A DNA stretch of 64,000 bases from Diabrotica undecimpunctata. Its lineage: Eukaryota; Arthropoda; Insecta; Coleoptera; Chrysomelidae. The notes below the pieces were generated by a model. It had not been told where the DNA came from. It made no database searches and saw only the letters and a program-made list of their open reading frames with translations. This document shows, piece after piece, positions 26,263 through 37,438 of the stretch. The stretch is from NCBI RefSeq assembly GCF_040954645.1, contig NC_092803.1, positions 123,771,961-123,835,960 on the forward strand, read 5' to 3'. The translations under genes were made by a program, and so were the position numbers. Each line of letters opens with the position of its first letter. Positions within the stretch are counted from its first letter, which is position 1.

Positions 26263-27889
26263 ATTATTAGAATTGTCAGATTGTATCTGACCACTTGGAT
26301 CTGATGTCCTATGTCTTTCCCTACTATGACTTCTACTCACATTTTCCTGCCTTGTACTACTTCGTTCCCTGTCTTCGCAGCTTCTATTCCTTCGAACACA
26401 ATTTACCTGTCTGTTATAGTTAGGTCGCTCTGTATTTCTTCTATTGTTAAAATCTTGTCTATGATTATTAGTACTGTTATTAAAATGTTGTCTATTATAA
26501 TTAGTATTATTATTAAAATTTTGTCTATTATAACTAGTATTGTTATTAAAGTTCTGTATATTTTGATTACTGTTATTATTATTAAAATTTTGTAAACTAT
26601 CACCATACCTAGTATTATTGTTATATGATTGTCTATATTGTTGATTATCATTTTTATTATATTGAAAGTTATTATTGTTTTTTTTGTTGTTATTATTATT
26701 ACTTGTTATATTACCTCTTTGTATTCTTTGAATAAAATTAATAAAACTCTCTATTGTTTGAATATTTTGTACAGTTACTGTTTGCACAACATCAGCATCA
26801 AAATGTCTAGATACATTTAAGACCGTTTCATCCTCTCTAAGCGGTGGTTCTAAATATTTTGCAACTGTTATCAGTTTCAATGCATAATCTACCATATTTG
26901 ATTTTAAATTTTGATTATACTTTCCAAAATATAGAATTTCTCTAAACTTAGCTTGCTCTAGTTCACCCCAATAATAATTTAAAAATTTATTTTCAAATGT
27001 TTGAAAATTATTTAAATCATTTTCAATACTAGCAAACCAAGTTGCTGCATTGTCATTTAATGTCATTCTAATATAATCTTTAATATCATTAATATTATTC
27101 ACAAATCTTAATTTATGTTTTAAACTATTTATGTATACTCTAGGATGCAAATTTTTTATATTACCAGAGAATTTAATCCCAGTCTCATTTGTTAAATTTA
27201 AGTAAGGTCTCCCTATGTCTCTCATTTGTGAAATATCATCTATTCTCTGTTCCACATTTCTTATTTGATTACTATTTATTTGGATATTTTGTTGTATATC
27301 CTCTAATTTTTCTTCTGCGTTTCTCCTGTCTTCGTTAATCTTTACTTCTAAGTTACATTTCTGCAACTCTATTTTCTGTTCTATATCTATCTTATTATCT
27401 TGAATAATCCTCTTTACTTCTGTCCTCTCATTTTTCTATCCTTTTCTTGTAGTCATTCCGTATACTTTTTATTTCATTTGCTACTTTTTTCTCTGCAGCT
27501 TCAAGTTTTTTATCCATTTGTTTTTCCATTTGTTTTACAATTTTATTATTATTATCTTCTATTTTCTTTTCTAATTTTCTATGATTCTCTTCCAATTTCT
27601 GTTCCATTTTTTTCATGTCTTCTTTGACTTCTTTTGAATTCTGTTCCATTTTTTGTTCTATTTTTCTCATGTCTTCTTTGATTTCTTTTGAATTCTCTTC
27701 CATTGTCTTGTTCATCTGCATCATTAATGACATCAAAGCTGCCATATTGACATTTTCCTCTCTTTCTGGATTCATTTCTGCAGTATCTTGTGGAACTTGA
27801 ACTAAACTCTCCTCTTGTATAGGTTGTGTTTCTACTTTCACATCTTCTTCATTCTTTTTGCTTCTTGTACCTTTCTTTCCTTGAGACAT
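26245..27889 (-). pseudogene. A1 gag with asparagine-rich repeats
   Basis: Starts MSQGKKGTRSKKNEED at 27889. The N-terminal 150 residues form a long, highly charged coiled coil with repeated KEIKEDMRKIEQKME-type units. One base is missing from an A-run at about 27430; the second frame (27366-26245) then gives the capsid-like core with AATWFASIENDL and LNYYWGELEQAKFREIL. After it comes an Asn-rich region of about four 11-residue repeats of the form NFNNNTxYNRQ (26456-26590) and an Arg/Ser-rich tail. No CCHC zinc knuckle is visible, which is unusual; basic Arg/Asn sequence may serve for RNA binding (inference). Gag ends in TAA at 26245-26247. Confidence 0.8.
26254..26260 (-). promoter_or_regulatory. 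Candidate -1 ribosomal frameshift heptamer, A1 gag-pol
   Basis: In the gag frame the minus strand reads ..A AAT TTT, fitting X XXY YYZ. The gag stop lies three codons downstream, and the pol frame is the -1 frame, open across this site. Confidence 0.5.
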
Positions 27890-28012
27890 TTTGAGACTTT
27901 ACTTGTTCAAATATAATTAAAAATAAAATCTATAATTTTTTCTTTCTACTGATAATTAATTTAATTATATGAGAGCACTTATCTTCCCAAACTAATTCTT
28001 TTAAATAGAGAG

Positions 28013-28029
28013 CCCCACGTTGGGCGCCA
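28013..28029 (-). other. Primer-binding site of A1
   Basis: Minus strand TGGCGCCCAACGTGGGG begins three bases inside the 5' LTR. TGG at the start is the usual complement of a tRNA CCA end. The tRNA identity was not worked out. Confidence 0.75.
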
Positions 28030-28032
28030 AAT

Positions 28033-29190
28033 TGTTATGATGTTTGTTTAAATGATGAGCAATGAGTATTTTTTAATAATATAGGGTTTTTATCGCGGTT
28101 CTCAAAGAATTAGTTTGTAAGTACTTTTTTAAATTATCTTTATTATATCTATTATAAAACACACATATATATCTAACCTAGCCAATGTAAATTTAAAATA
28201 AACTATCTTTAAATTGAAATTCTTATGAAACTAATTAAATTCTATAGACAATGTAAAATTTAAACAAAATATCTTCAAAATTGAAATTGTTATGACACTA
28301 ACTAAATTATATTAACAAAATTTTGTACCTTTCTGTCACTGAATGCCTAAATGAACTGTTTTCCACTATATAGATTATAATCACCACTCAAATGTCTTCT
28401 TCTCAGCTTCGGTTATCCCTGTTTTTGTGAAATTACTTTTTCCAATTATCAGCTTCCACCAATTTAAGATATTTTTCTTCACAGCATTTATAAACCACCA
28501 AGCAAACCAGCAACAGCATTTATTTTTATTCTTCTTTTCAATATATCAATATCCAATCACCAAAATATCATTTAATTTTAATATTCAATTAATACTTCTT
28601 CCATTATCATCATTTATACATAACATAATTTTTAATCTTGAATGTTATTTTCTTTATACTGTTTCTTAATATTGATTTAACTCACTATATTGAACAATTG
28701 TAACTGATTGACTGCCTCTAACTAATTTTCATACTAAAAAAACTCATTTCGCAAACAAGGCCATCTCCGGTGATCTAGAGAATTCCATACTTTTCTATTA
28801 ATAATTTTGTTGGCATTTAGGCTTTTCAGATCAGAGTATACATTTAAATCAGTAACTTATATAAATTAAACATTTTAATTTAATAAATTACACATTTTAA
28901 ACAACATATTATCATTATAACCCCACTTTATATTCGTAATTATTCTTAAACGTCACTTCAGAGTATGTATATCTGGTTGCCTAGTCACATGGCTCACTTA
29001 AATATATCTACAACATCATAATTACTAAAAAAATACTTTTTATATGCTAATTTCTTAAAAATGCCCTCACATAAATATATTTTTATTAAATTCTCTAGTA
29101 TATAACTTCTTAAAATAACCAAATACTTGTTATATCTAAAATTATCTAGTATATAACTTATAAATTATTTTCTTTAAACACCAATCATAT

Positions 29191-29192
<2 letters not shown>
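28033..29192 (-). repeat. 5' LTR of A1 (1160 bp, internal deletion)
   Basis: Nearly identical to the 3' LTR except for a missing block of about 179 bp, with the break at about 28746 next to a CAT shared by both sides. The missing block includes the candidate TATA box. The edge at 29192 (ATATCA) is followed at once by (TA)n. Confidence 0.85.

Positions 29193-29248
<56 letters not shown>
29193..29248. repeat. (TA)n microsatellite, right flank of A1
   Basis: Begins ATAT directly after the LTR end. Confidence 0.95.
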
Positions 29249-29251
<3 letters not shown>

Positions 29252-29514
29252 GTTCAGTCAGTCTGTTAAAGTAATAGTGCTGAAATGATATTGGGTAAGG
29301 TAAGCGTAACATAAAGATGTCGTATAACCAATTATGGATTTAAGATTACTATATTTCTGATTTCTTGATCCATACCTGTAAAGTATATTTACAATATTGA
29401 ACTCATTTTACTAAGACATATTAGATTATTACTAAGACGGTTCCACAATATGTAGATTATAATTAGTTTATCACTGATCATATCACCAACGAAAATTGCT
29501 TTGCAGGCCAGCAC

Positions 29515-29665
29515 ATTTACTTCGATATAAGCATTAAAGGGTTACATGAAGCCGAAAAACTAGCCCAGGACAGGGAAGGATGGAAGGAAATCGTGAAAAA
29601 ACTGTAAAGTCCTGATGGTGTCACCACATCCCAAAAGGGATTAGGACTGAGGAGGAGGAAGCATT
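29515..29665 (+). pseudogene. Non-LTR RT C-terminal scrap
   Basis: Plus strand reads GLHEAEKLAQDREGWKEIVK (about 29540-29600), a stop, then a GAGGAGGAAG-rich end, matching the last residues and 3' tail common in insect non-LTR elements. About 150 bp remain. Confidence 0.5.
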
Positions 29666-29669
29666 AAAG

Positions 29670-30409
29670 AGGTTTTATGGTAGCAGTTTAAAATCAAAAA
29701 TACATCTGCGACTTAAATTACAATACTCCAGTTGAATTGATTGATTGACGAATGAATAGTACGGTAAGAAATGGGAACTAACCATACGGTATCACTCATT
29801 TCTTTGATCCCAACCGGAAGGAGTTCAGTCACAGGAAAACTGTGGAACACAACACAGTTTCTCATAACTATGTTTTACTAGTACATCTAAATTTCGTTGT
29901 TTTAAATGTACACAAATCTTAAGTACATTTCTTAAAACCCAAAGAAATTAATAACTAAAAAACAACCAAATTTAATTTATATATATACACGTTTTAGTAA
30001 AAATATTCGAAAAAGGAGAAAATGTTTTTCGTAAACTGGTAAATACATTGTCTCTCATCCAATTCTTTAAAACGATCCTCGTAAAATATCTTAACTCAAT
30101 AATATATATTTTTTTGAACAGAATTCTTTTGGAAACCGCATTTAAGACCGTATAATGTATTTGTTTGTAAAATCTATGTACCAGTATAATTTATACTTGT
30201 TTTATTATAGAATCATTAAATAAATATTGAGAAAGATCCCCCTATTAAAACATCCTTCAAAACTCTATTTTATTTTCTCCACACGGTAAACTAATACCCA
30301 CTAATCCTATAAATTTGATCCGCATCTGACTTTAGCAACGAGAATGCCGATTTTATCGAGCAAAATGGGGTAAATAACGATCGAGGATTATCAAAATTAT
30401 ACTGTAGGT
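29670..30409. other. No gene recognised
   Basis: AT-rich spacer; could be intron of the possible exon at 30416-30618. Confidence 0.35.
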
Positions 30410-30415
30410 ACTCAC

Positions 30416-30618
30416 CCATCTATCTCTGTAGGTTTGAAGTCGCCCTTTCCTGAAAATCGAAAAACATGAATGTACATTTGAACTAATGATCCATTCTCTA
30501 ATGAAATATTGGGGAGGATATAGTGAATTTGCGGAAATGTGATTGTGGTCGGACCGTAGCGATTGATCTCTATAATAAATCTGTTAGAATGCGTCCTAGT
30601 AGTACCCAAAAATGTGAA
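30416..30618 (-). CDS. Possible internal exon of a host gene
   Basis: Minus strand: a strong acceptor (pyrimidine-rich run ending TTTACAG) at 30619-30625 and a consensus donor (GG then GTGAGT) at 30410-30415 bracket 203 bp that are open in one frame with no stop (67 codons plus 2 bases). The peptide begins FTFLGTTRTHSNRFIIEINR and ends SGKGDFKPTEIDG. Its composition is ordinary and it does not resemble any transposon protein I know. I do not recognise the family. No neighbouring exon was found within the window, so this rests on splice signals and open frame alone. Confidence 0.4.
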
Positions 30619-30629
30619 CTGTAAATTTA

Positions 30630-31825
30630 AAAAGGGATCGGTTCGGGTTAATTTTTACAATTTAAGTTAATTTATATTCGGGATACATTGCAGTTTAAAA
30701 GGCCGAATAACATTCGTTTCGTATCGTTTCTTTTAATATTAAAACCATTACTTAACAAATAGGATACGAATTTCAGTCAACCAGATGGAATATAGGATCA
30801 AAGCTACCCACGATAATAACAATTTGTAAATCACCAGTATTTTTTAAATTTTGCGCTAAGTTGCTTTTAATATTTCATTAACAAAGGTTTTAAAAGGCAA
30901 TATATGCCAAATAAAAGCAAATCTGATGTTACTTAATCAGTGGTATTATTTAAAATTTGGAACAAACTTCAACAGAATGAACTAAAAATATAATCCAAAA
31001 ATAAAAAGACTTACAATTAAATCAAAACATAATTTTAATTATGTTGGTTAATCAGATATTAAGTTGTGTCGATAATATAAGAAAACGGAGTGATGGAACT
31101 ATGAAGCGCTGGAATACTACGACAAATCAAAAACACGAGTTATGCGTCATTTACGAACGAAGCGGATCATAGATCCGGATTATGGGTATACGACTGCCAC
31201 ATTCCTTAAGAGGATAATAATTCATAAGTAGGTATCCAGTTTTGTGTGCGGACATAAAAAAATTGTGTGTGCGTAATACAAACAAAATTTTAGGTATACC
31301 GAATACTGATATACTAAAATTTTATTTGTATTACTCCCTTCGAGTATAACTTTAGGAGATTGATGGTGCGGTTGGTAACCTCCCAGTATCTATTTTACTG
31401 ACGTGCATTACTAACTTGGGAATTTAAGCGATCCAAACCCACTGATCCGAGTCTTCAAAAAGATTCGTATTTTCCATGATCAACTTAGTTTTATTTTTAG
31501 TAAGACATGTAAACAATTTTGTACAAAACATGTTTTTCTAATAAACACCAATAAGATGCTTAAGAACATTAAAATCTGATCACACAATATGCCTATTGAA
31601 CAACTTTTTTCTACGCTAAATTATTACTAAAAACTTGAAACAAAGGGCAAACTCACTTGTATCCCTTAGGTTTTGTTAATTTATTGCACAAATATTAACC
31701 TGCACCATCACGTGCACTGTTCCAAAGTAACTGACAATTAATTTTATTGGAAATTAATTTATCAAGGAAGAAAGCGTGAAAATAAATTACTACAAGCTAC
31801 TGTTTGAGAGAACCATCTTCATTCG
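30630..31825. other. No gene recognised
   Basis: AT-rich sequence upstream of a non-LTR element, with no supported coding region. Confidence 0.4.
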
Positions 31826-31857
31826 ACGCGTTGAGGGGGGAGGGTGAATATATCGCG

Positions 31858-32649
31858 AGTAGTAGCAGTAGAAATATGGATTCAGATGATATTACATCTG
31901 ATGACAATCGAAAAAAAAAATAGAGAAGAAGAGTATCTGCTATTTGGCCCCAATAAAAAAGTACAAAGAAGTCCTGTTAAAAGTCACAGAGATGAAAACA
32001 AAATAGATCAAATACTAAATATGATATAAAATTTAACAATAGAGTTTCAAGAATTAAAAACTGATGTAAAAGAAGTAAACACAGAACAAAAACAATACAG
32101 AGAAGAAATGAGGCAACTCAGAACTGAACTAGCAGAACTAAAACAAGAGAATAGTGAAATCCGGAAAGAAAATGAACAAATCAAAAAAATCTAAATGATA
32201 CAAAAGGACGTCTTGAAAGGCTGAATATAATAAGAAAAGAGAATAATGTGATAATACAGGGAATGACAATAGAAACAGAAGACAGAAGAACACTAAAAGA
32301 AGTAATAGGAAATTTTATGACAAAAGAACTGAATATTAACGTAAATATAGAAGCAGTAAAACTAAGAGATAAAACATGTTTAGTTAGACTGCCAAACAAA
32401 GAAGAAAAAACAAAAATTATGGAAAACAAAAGTAAACTTAAAGAAGTGAAACAACACAAAATATATATCCACAATGATCTAACGATTGAGGAATTACAAA
32501 TACAGAAGGAAATGCGAAGAATAACAAAAGATGAAATAAAGAAAGATAAACATGTCCAAATTAAAGCCAACAAACTGATAATAGATGGTCGAGAAAGGAA
32601 ATGGAATAGGAACACCTACCAGCTGGAGGACTTTCCTGGAGGTGGTTAA
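31858..32649 (+). pseudogene. ORF1: coiled-coil and RRM-like protein, related to 17224-18019
   Basis: In shifting frames: an acidic start (MDSDDITSDD-like at 31875), a heptad-rich coiled coil with EEMRQLRTELAELKQENSEI (about 32105-32165), then from 32248 an RRM-like part with DKTCLVRLPNKEEKTKIM, KIYIHNDLTIEELQIQKEM and a basic end RKWNRNTYQLEDFP. The ENTCVIKLRNKEEK and FINDDLT motifs of the other ORF1 align with DKTCLVRLPNKEEK and YIHNDLT here. A TAA at about 32028 and another near 32193 break it. Confidence 0.65.
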
Positions 32650-32809
32650 AAAAACTAGCAAGGGAGGAGAGGATACATTATTCGTTGTCCGACGGGCCAA
32701 AGAAATAGGAACTGACTGCAGATAAACTCATGTACAACAAAAGTGAAATAAAAAAAGACAGACAAGAAAACAAAAATAAAAGACGAAGACAACAGGACAA
32801 AAAAATAAA

Positions 32810-35540
32810 GAGTTAAAAATAAGCAAATGGAACATAAGAACTATGCTAGCCCCAGGAAAAATGCTAGAAATTTTAAAAGAACTCAAAAAGTGTAAAATAG
32901 ATATGGCAGCACTGCAGGAATTACGTTGAGAGGGACAAGGTCAGATTGATAAACAAGACTTTACAGTGTTATACTCAGAAGGAAAGAACTGTGTTGAAAG
33001 AAGAATTATTGTTGAACTTATACGCCCCTACAGAAATAAACAATGCAGACAAAAAATAAATCTTTTATGATAGGGACAAAGAGGAAATAGAAAAAATGCC
33101 CAATGAAGATGTCATATTTGTACTAGGAGACCTCCATGCCCAGATTGGAAAAGAGGACTTTTTACAACAAATTGAAGGAAAGCATACAATATATTAAAAA
33201 AACGAATGACAATGGGCAAAGACTATGTAACCTAGCAACAAGAACAAATTTGTTAATAAGCTTAACAAAATTTAAACACCATAAAATCCATAAGGTAACA
33301 TGTAGGTCACCAGATCAAAAAACATACAGTCAAATTGATCACATAATGATTAATCGACGAAAACAATCGTCAATAAAAGATGTAAGAACATTTAGAGGGG
33401 CGTGTGTAGATTCAGACCACTACATGGTCACAGCACAGCCACTATAAGACAAAAAGTTAAAATTGAAACAAAACAGAAAAACCAACATAAAAACTGAAAT
33501 GTCATTAAAATGAATAATGAAGAAGTAAGAAAAAAATATAAAGAGGCAGTAACAGTTCAAATAAGAAATATAAAGCATAAGATATAAACACAGAATGGGA
33601 GACGACCAAAGAATCAATAGAAGAAGGTGCAAATATGTAGGTAGGTAAATTCAGGATAAAACCAAAAACCAAGAATGTAGAGAAATAACAGGAAAAAAAG
33701 TGAAAGCCAGAATTAAATGGCTAAGAACAGATAAAGAGGAAGACAGAGAAGAATATGAAAAATTAAGAAAGAATGCCAAGAAAGTGATAAGGCAAAATAA
33801 AAGAAGATGGGTAGACGAAAAAATGCAGGAAATGGAACAGGAAAGAACAAACAGAAATACAAAAAATTTTTACAAAAAGATTAAAGAACAAAACAAAAAA
33901 TACAAAGGCAAAACAAACAGAATTAAAAATAAAGAGGGAACAGTGATAATAGAGGATCAAGAATACAAGCAAGTATGGAGGGATTACTACAGAGAGCTCT
34001 TGACGGAGGAAACAACAGGATAAAATATGAATAACGAGGAGGAAACGGTACAAAAAGAAGAATCAGACGAAGTAGATGAAGTAGACATCGAAATTTCAAA
34101 AGAACCATTATAGGAATTGGAGGAAGTAATACAGAGAAGCAAAGATGGAAAAGCCACTGGTAAAGATGGAATAATTAATATGGAACTAATAAAATACGGA
34201 GGAAGGGAGCAGAGACGAAAAATACTGGCACTATTGAAAAATATATGGTAAGAAGAGAAAATGCCAGGGGACTGGGAGGTAGGGCAGATCATAACAATAC
34301 ATAGAAAGGGAGACCAACCAATTTGTGAAAATTATAGAGGAATAACGTTACTAAATACAACGTTTAAAATATTGACATCAATAATAAACGGAGGTTATCA
34401 GAAATCACAAAGAAAACAGCAGGACAGTACTAATGTGGATTCACAGAAGGAAGATCCACAATAGATGCAATACACAAAATAAAACAAATAATGGAAAAAG
34501 CAAACGAATATATGTACATTAGAATTGGAAATGTTATTCGTAGACTTCAAACAGGCATTTGATTTAATTAAAGGGAAAGTACTTAAAAGATTAAAAATTC
34601 CACGTAAACTCATAAAATTAATACAAATGACAATGAGAATTACAGAAATTAGCATAAAGACACAAAGAGAAGAGACAGAGGAATTCAGTATAAACAAAGT
34701 GATGAAACAAGGAGATGTCTTATCAAAAACGCTATTTAATATAGCCTTAGAATATGTACTACGAAATATAAATAAAGGAAATCTAAGAACAAGAGGTAGT
34801 CAAATAATCGCATATGCAGACGATATTGCAAAGAACAGGAAAATAATGAAAGAGCTAGAAGAAATAAAAAAAGGGGAGGTAATGGGACTAAGATTAAATC
34901 AAGAAAAGACAAAAATATATTAAGATTAGGAAAAAAGCCAATGACAGAAAAAATCAAAATAGGAATTTCTGAGTTTAAAGAAGTAGAATACTAGTAAATA
35001 CCTAGGAGTTACAATAAGCAAAACCGGAGAAAGGAAGTCCAAAATAAAAGAAAAAATATTATCAGCGAATAGAGCTTATTTTGCAAACAGAAGATTACTT
35101 AAAAGCAAAATAGTGACTAAGAAAACTAAGATGAACATTTATAACACCATAATTAGGCCAATATTATTATATGCAGGAGAAACAATGACGATCGTCAAAA
35201 GAGATGAAGAAGACTTAAGAATAGCGGAGAAAAAGATTATGAGAACCATACTGGGATCAATCAGAACAGAGCAAAATGAATATAGAAGCAGAACAAATGG
35301 AGATATCAAGAAAGAACTTAAGGAAGAAATCGTGACTAAAATAAAGCAATGTAAAGTTAGATGGTTAGGTCACATTTGGCGAGCAGGCGATGAAGCAGTG
35401 ACATACGCAATGATAGAATGGAATCTAGGAGTAAGAGAGAGAAGGGGAAGACCAAGATCATAGTGGCTGCAAGAAGTTAAAAAGACCTCCAAAGGGTCAA
35501 AAAATGGAGAGGAAAAACTAGAGACTTCTCGGTTTAACCC
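32810..35540 (+). pseudogene. ORF2: endonuclease and reverse transcriptase, broken
   Basis: Endonuclease motifs in shifted frames: SKWNIRTMLAPGKMLEILKE (about 32824-32885), CKIDMAALQE, FVLGDLHAQIGK (about 33115-33150) where GDxN is GDLH, QIDHIMIN and DSDHYMV (about 33405-33425). Then comes a lysine-rich linker (33700-34023), ENYRGITLLN (about 34330) and MLFVDFKQAFDLIKG (34525). GDVLSKTLFN follows, then the catalytic IAYADDIAK (34807-34833), RPILLYAGETM (35155-35190), VRWLGHIWRA (35355-35385) and RERRGRPRS. The GDxN and several other motifs are altered, and stops occur throughout, so this copy is inactive. Confidence 0.75.
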
Positions 35541-35544
35541 CGCG

Positions 35545-36370
35545 CTGGGATGTATAGACACTACATATTTCGTCACAATTTTGTGACTTCTTCAGGAGAA
35601 AACTGTTAATTTATTAGAATAATTATTATATGTAAACAAAGTGAATATTTCAATATTTACAACTATAAGAGTAAAAATTTAAATTTTTGTTTGATTTTTA
35701 TTTAGGAGTTATGGTAACCGCGGTATTTTATAGAGTGAATTCGCATTGTACAATTTTTAGTGAATAAGTTATATAAACAATTATTATGACAGTATTATCC
35801 ATATTATAATGTGGAAAGATGGAATTAATAGTAGAGAATTGAGAAAGAATCAGGAACATGGTAAATTGATCTATAAAATGCAATCGATGGTACGTAGTCA
35901 GTTATTGTAATACTGATATTTAGAAATGGAATAAAATTGTAGGTAGAGTTACTAAAGGATTACTGAGTTTGTTTTTAAAGGTTAAGATCTATTATATCAT
36001 ATATTGTTTAGTATGTTGTAGTAGATATTACTTAAATGGTTGGTATCTGTCTTATAATTGATAGATTCAGGAATTTTATTAATGTGTACCATTTCAAGGA
36101 AAAGTCGATTTCTATACAATATCAACTTGTTCCAAGATTTTTACATTATTAAAGTCAAAGTTATGTCCTGTTTTCAAGTAGTGGTTCACTAAGGTACAAG
36201 AGTTTTTTCGTATGTTATAGTCCCTTTTGTGTTAAGTGACACGTTGTTTAAGCCACTGTTGACTTTGACCAATATAACAACTTTGACATTGCCTGCAATT
36301 TATTCTGTAAATTATATTACTCATTAGTGAATTTAGAGTTTTAACTTTAATTTTTGGAAATAAGACATAA
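35545..36370 (-). pseudogene. Penelope-like element fragment with GIY-YIG endonuclease
   Basis: Minus strand from about 36365: KVKTLNSLMSNIIYRINCRQ, then QCQSCYIGQSQQWLKQRV with the GIY-YIG-type core (YRI then CYIGQS), then HKRDYNIRKNSCTLVNHYLK and TGHNFDFNNVKILEQVDIV, then after frame breaks an end like HINKIPESINYKTDTNHLSN (about 36090-36030). Penelope-like elements pair an RT with a C-terminal GIY-YIG endonuclease; only the endonuclease end survives here. The downstream region to 35545 holds a structured motif (separate entry). Upstream it directly meets a mariner-type relic. Confidence 0.65.
35549..35595 (-). ncRNA. Hammerhead-ribozyme-like relic in Penelope-like 3' region
   Basis: Minus strand 35595-35589 is CUGAAGA (fits CUGANGA), then an extra A, then a perfect 7-bp stem GUCACAA/UUGUGAC (35587-35572), then GAAA (35571-35568). 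A 7-bp stem III with one A-C mismatch and a 5-nt loop follows, ending AUC at 35551-35549. Stem I does not form, and the extra A breaks the consensus, so activity is doubtful. Hammerheads in Penelope-like elements are established. Confidence 0.35.
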
Positions 36371-36374
36371 GAAT

Positions 36375-37110
36375 ATTAAATTAAATACTCAAATTGCAAA
36401 GCATTTGCCTCTTGACAATATGCAAGACGATGTTGAAACTCCTGCCAAAGATTATTAAGGGTATCAGCATTAAATAAATTCATTTCGGTCCTAATTCACT
36501 CTTAAGACGTTAACGTAAACTTTAAACTCAAGGTATACCCTTAAGAAAAAATCTAGTAAGACAGATCAGGAGATCTCCCTGGCCACTGTAAAAATCCTCG
36601 TCTGTCCATTAATCTATTAGGATTTAGGTATTCACGTAGATGTCATGCGTAATGCGATGGTGTTCCATCTTGCTGGTACCTTAGCAAATTTTCCGATAGC
36701 TAAGGATTTTGATGATGTAGTTATAAAGTTGCAAGTAAATTATTCGATGTTGGAGTAAGTCTAAATACTTCACCGTCACCGTTCAATGAACCGTCAATAA
36801 AAAATGGTCCCACAAGTTGACTGTTTGTGACTACTGAGTGTGTCCTTCTACCGTCCACTGAGGGTTCTCTTGTGCTCAGTACCTACAGTTTTGCCTATTT
36901 ACTGTACCTATTAGGGAGAAGGTGGCCTCATCTGAGAAAACACAGTTTAGTAGGAATGATTATATCGATCCATTATTAATTTACAAAATTCTTGTTTGCA
37001 ATCGAAATCATCTTCATTAAATTCATGAATCACTTTAACTTCATATAGGTGCCACTTATTCTCTTTTAGAGACTTAAAACATACGTTTGACATATGGATT
37101 GCTCCAATAC
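36375..37110 (-). pseudogene. Tc1/mariner-superfamily transposase, decayed
   Basis: Minus strand: an N-terminal block near 37090-36950 (SNVCFKSLKENKWHLYEVKV, then a frame with VFSDEATF), GPFFIDGSLNGDGE-like sequence (about 36820-36790), LRYQQDGTPSHYA (about 36690-36650), then RRGFLQWPGRSPDLS (about 36600-36560) and RLAYCQEANALQFEYLI near 36385. These are the DDE motifs of insect mariner-type transposases; the SDE, QDG and SPD blocks carry the acidic residues. Stops and frameshifts make it inactive. Different family from the one at 2376-4498. Confidence 0.65.
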
Positions 37111-37438
37111 AACTTAACGGGTAGGTTTATAATGATTTTATTGTGCTGATATTACATTTAATTGTAAGAAAAAAATATGACATTCGTATACAAAAATATG
37201 TGCTCTTTTCGATAATAGTGTCAAAATAAGGTATTATCAGTAAAAAAAATGAAAATGACCTCATAACTCGAACAGTGATGACGTCATCAAAAATATGAGT
37301 TAAAAAAAACGACCTGCCTAAGCTTTTTTTACCCAATGGCTAAGTTAAGGATTTAGCGAATTTATTCCAACCTTTACGTGTTCACTGCATATTCTAGTTA
37401 TATACCACAAAAAACTTGTTCCTACAACACGCTTGAAT

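Larger units (their letters stand above)
21112..29192 (-). mobile_element. Ty3/gypsy LTR retrotransposon, family A copy A1, in (TA)n
   Basis: An 8.1-kb element on the minus strand. The two LTRs (21112-22455 and 28033-29192) both run TGTTATGATG to ATATCA on the plus strand. Internal order on the minus strand is primer-binding site, gag, then pol with protease, RT, RNase H and integrase; no env-like frame was seen. Both outer edges are (TA)n and the flanking four bases are ATAT on each side. Each gene has frame lesions: gag near 27430, pol near 24043 and integrase near 23131. A second copy (A2) starts at 59537. Confidence 0.9.
31826..35540 (+). mobile_element. Decayed two-ORF non-LTR retrotransposon
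   Basis: Plus-strand element with a GC-richer leader (about 31826-31860), a coiled-coil ORF1 (31858-32649) and an endonuclease-RT ORF2 (about 32810-35540). Domain order equals that of the 14113-18262 element, and the ORF1 proteins share motifs, so the two are related families. This copy is more damaged, with at least eight frame breaks. The 3' end abuts a Penelope-like relic at about 35545. Confidence 0.75.

Noticed and set aside
21511..28669. 80-codon plus-strand frames in the A-family LTRs (21511-21753 and 28427-28669)
   Set aside because: Nearly identical because both lie in LTRs of one element; no coding signal.
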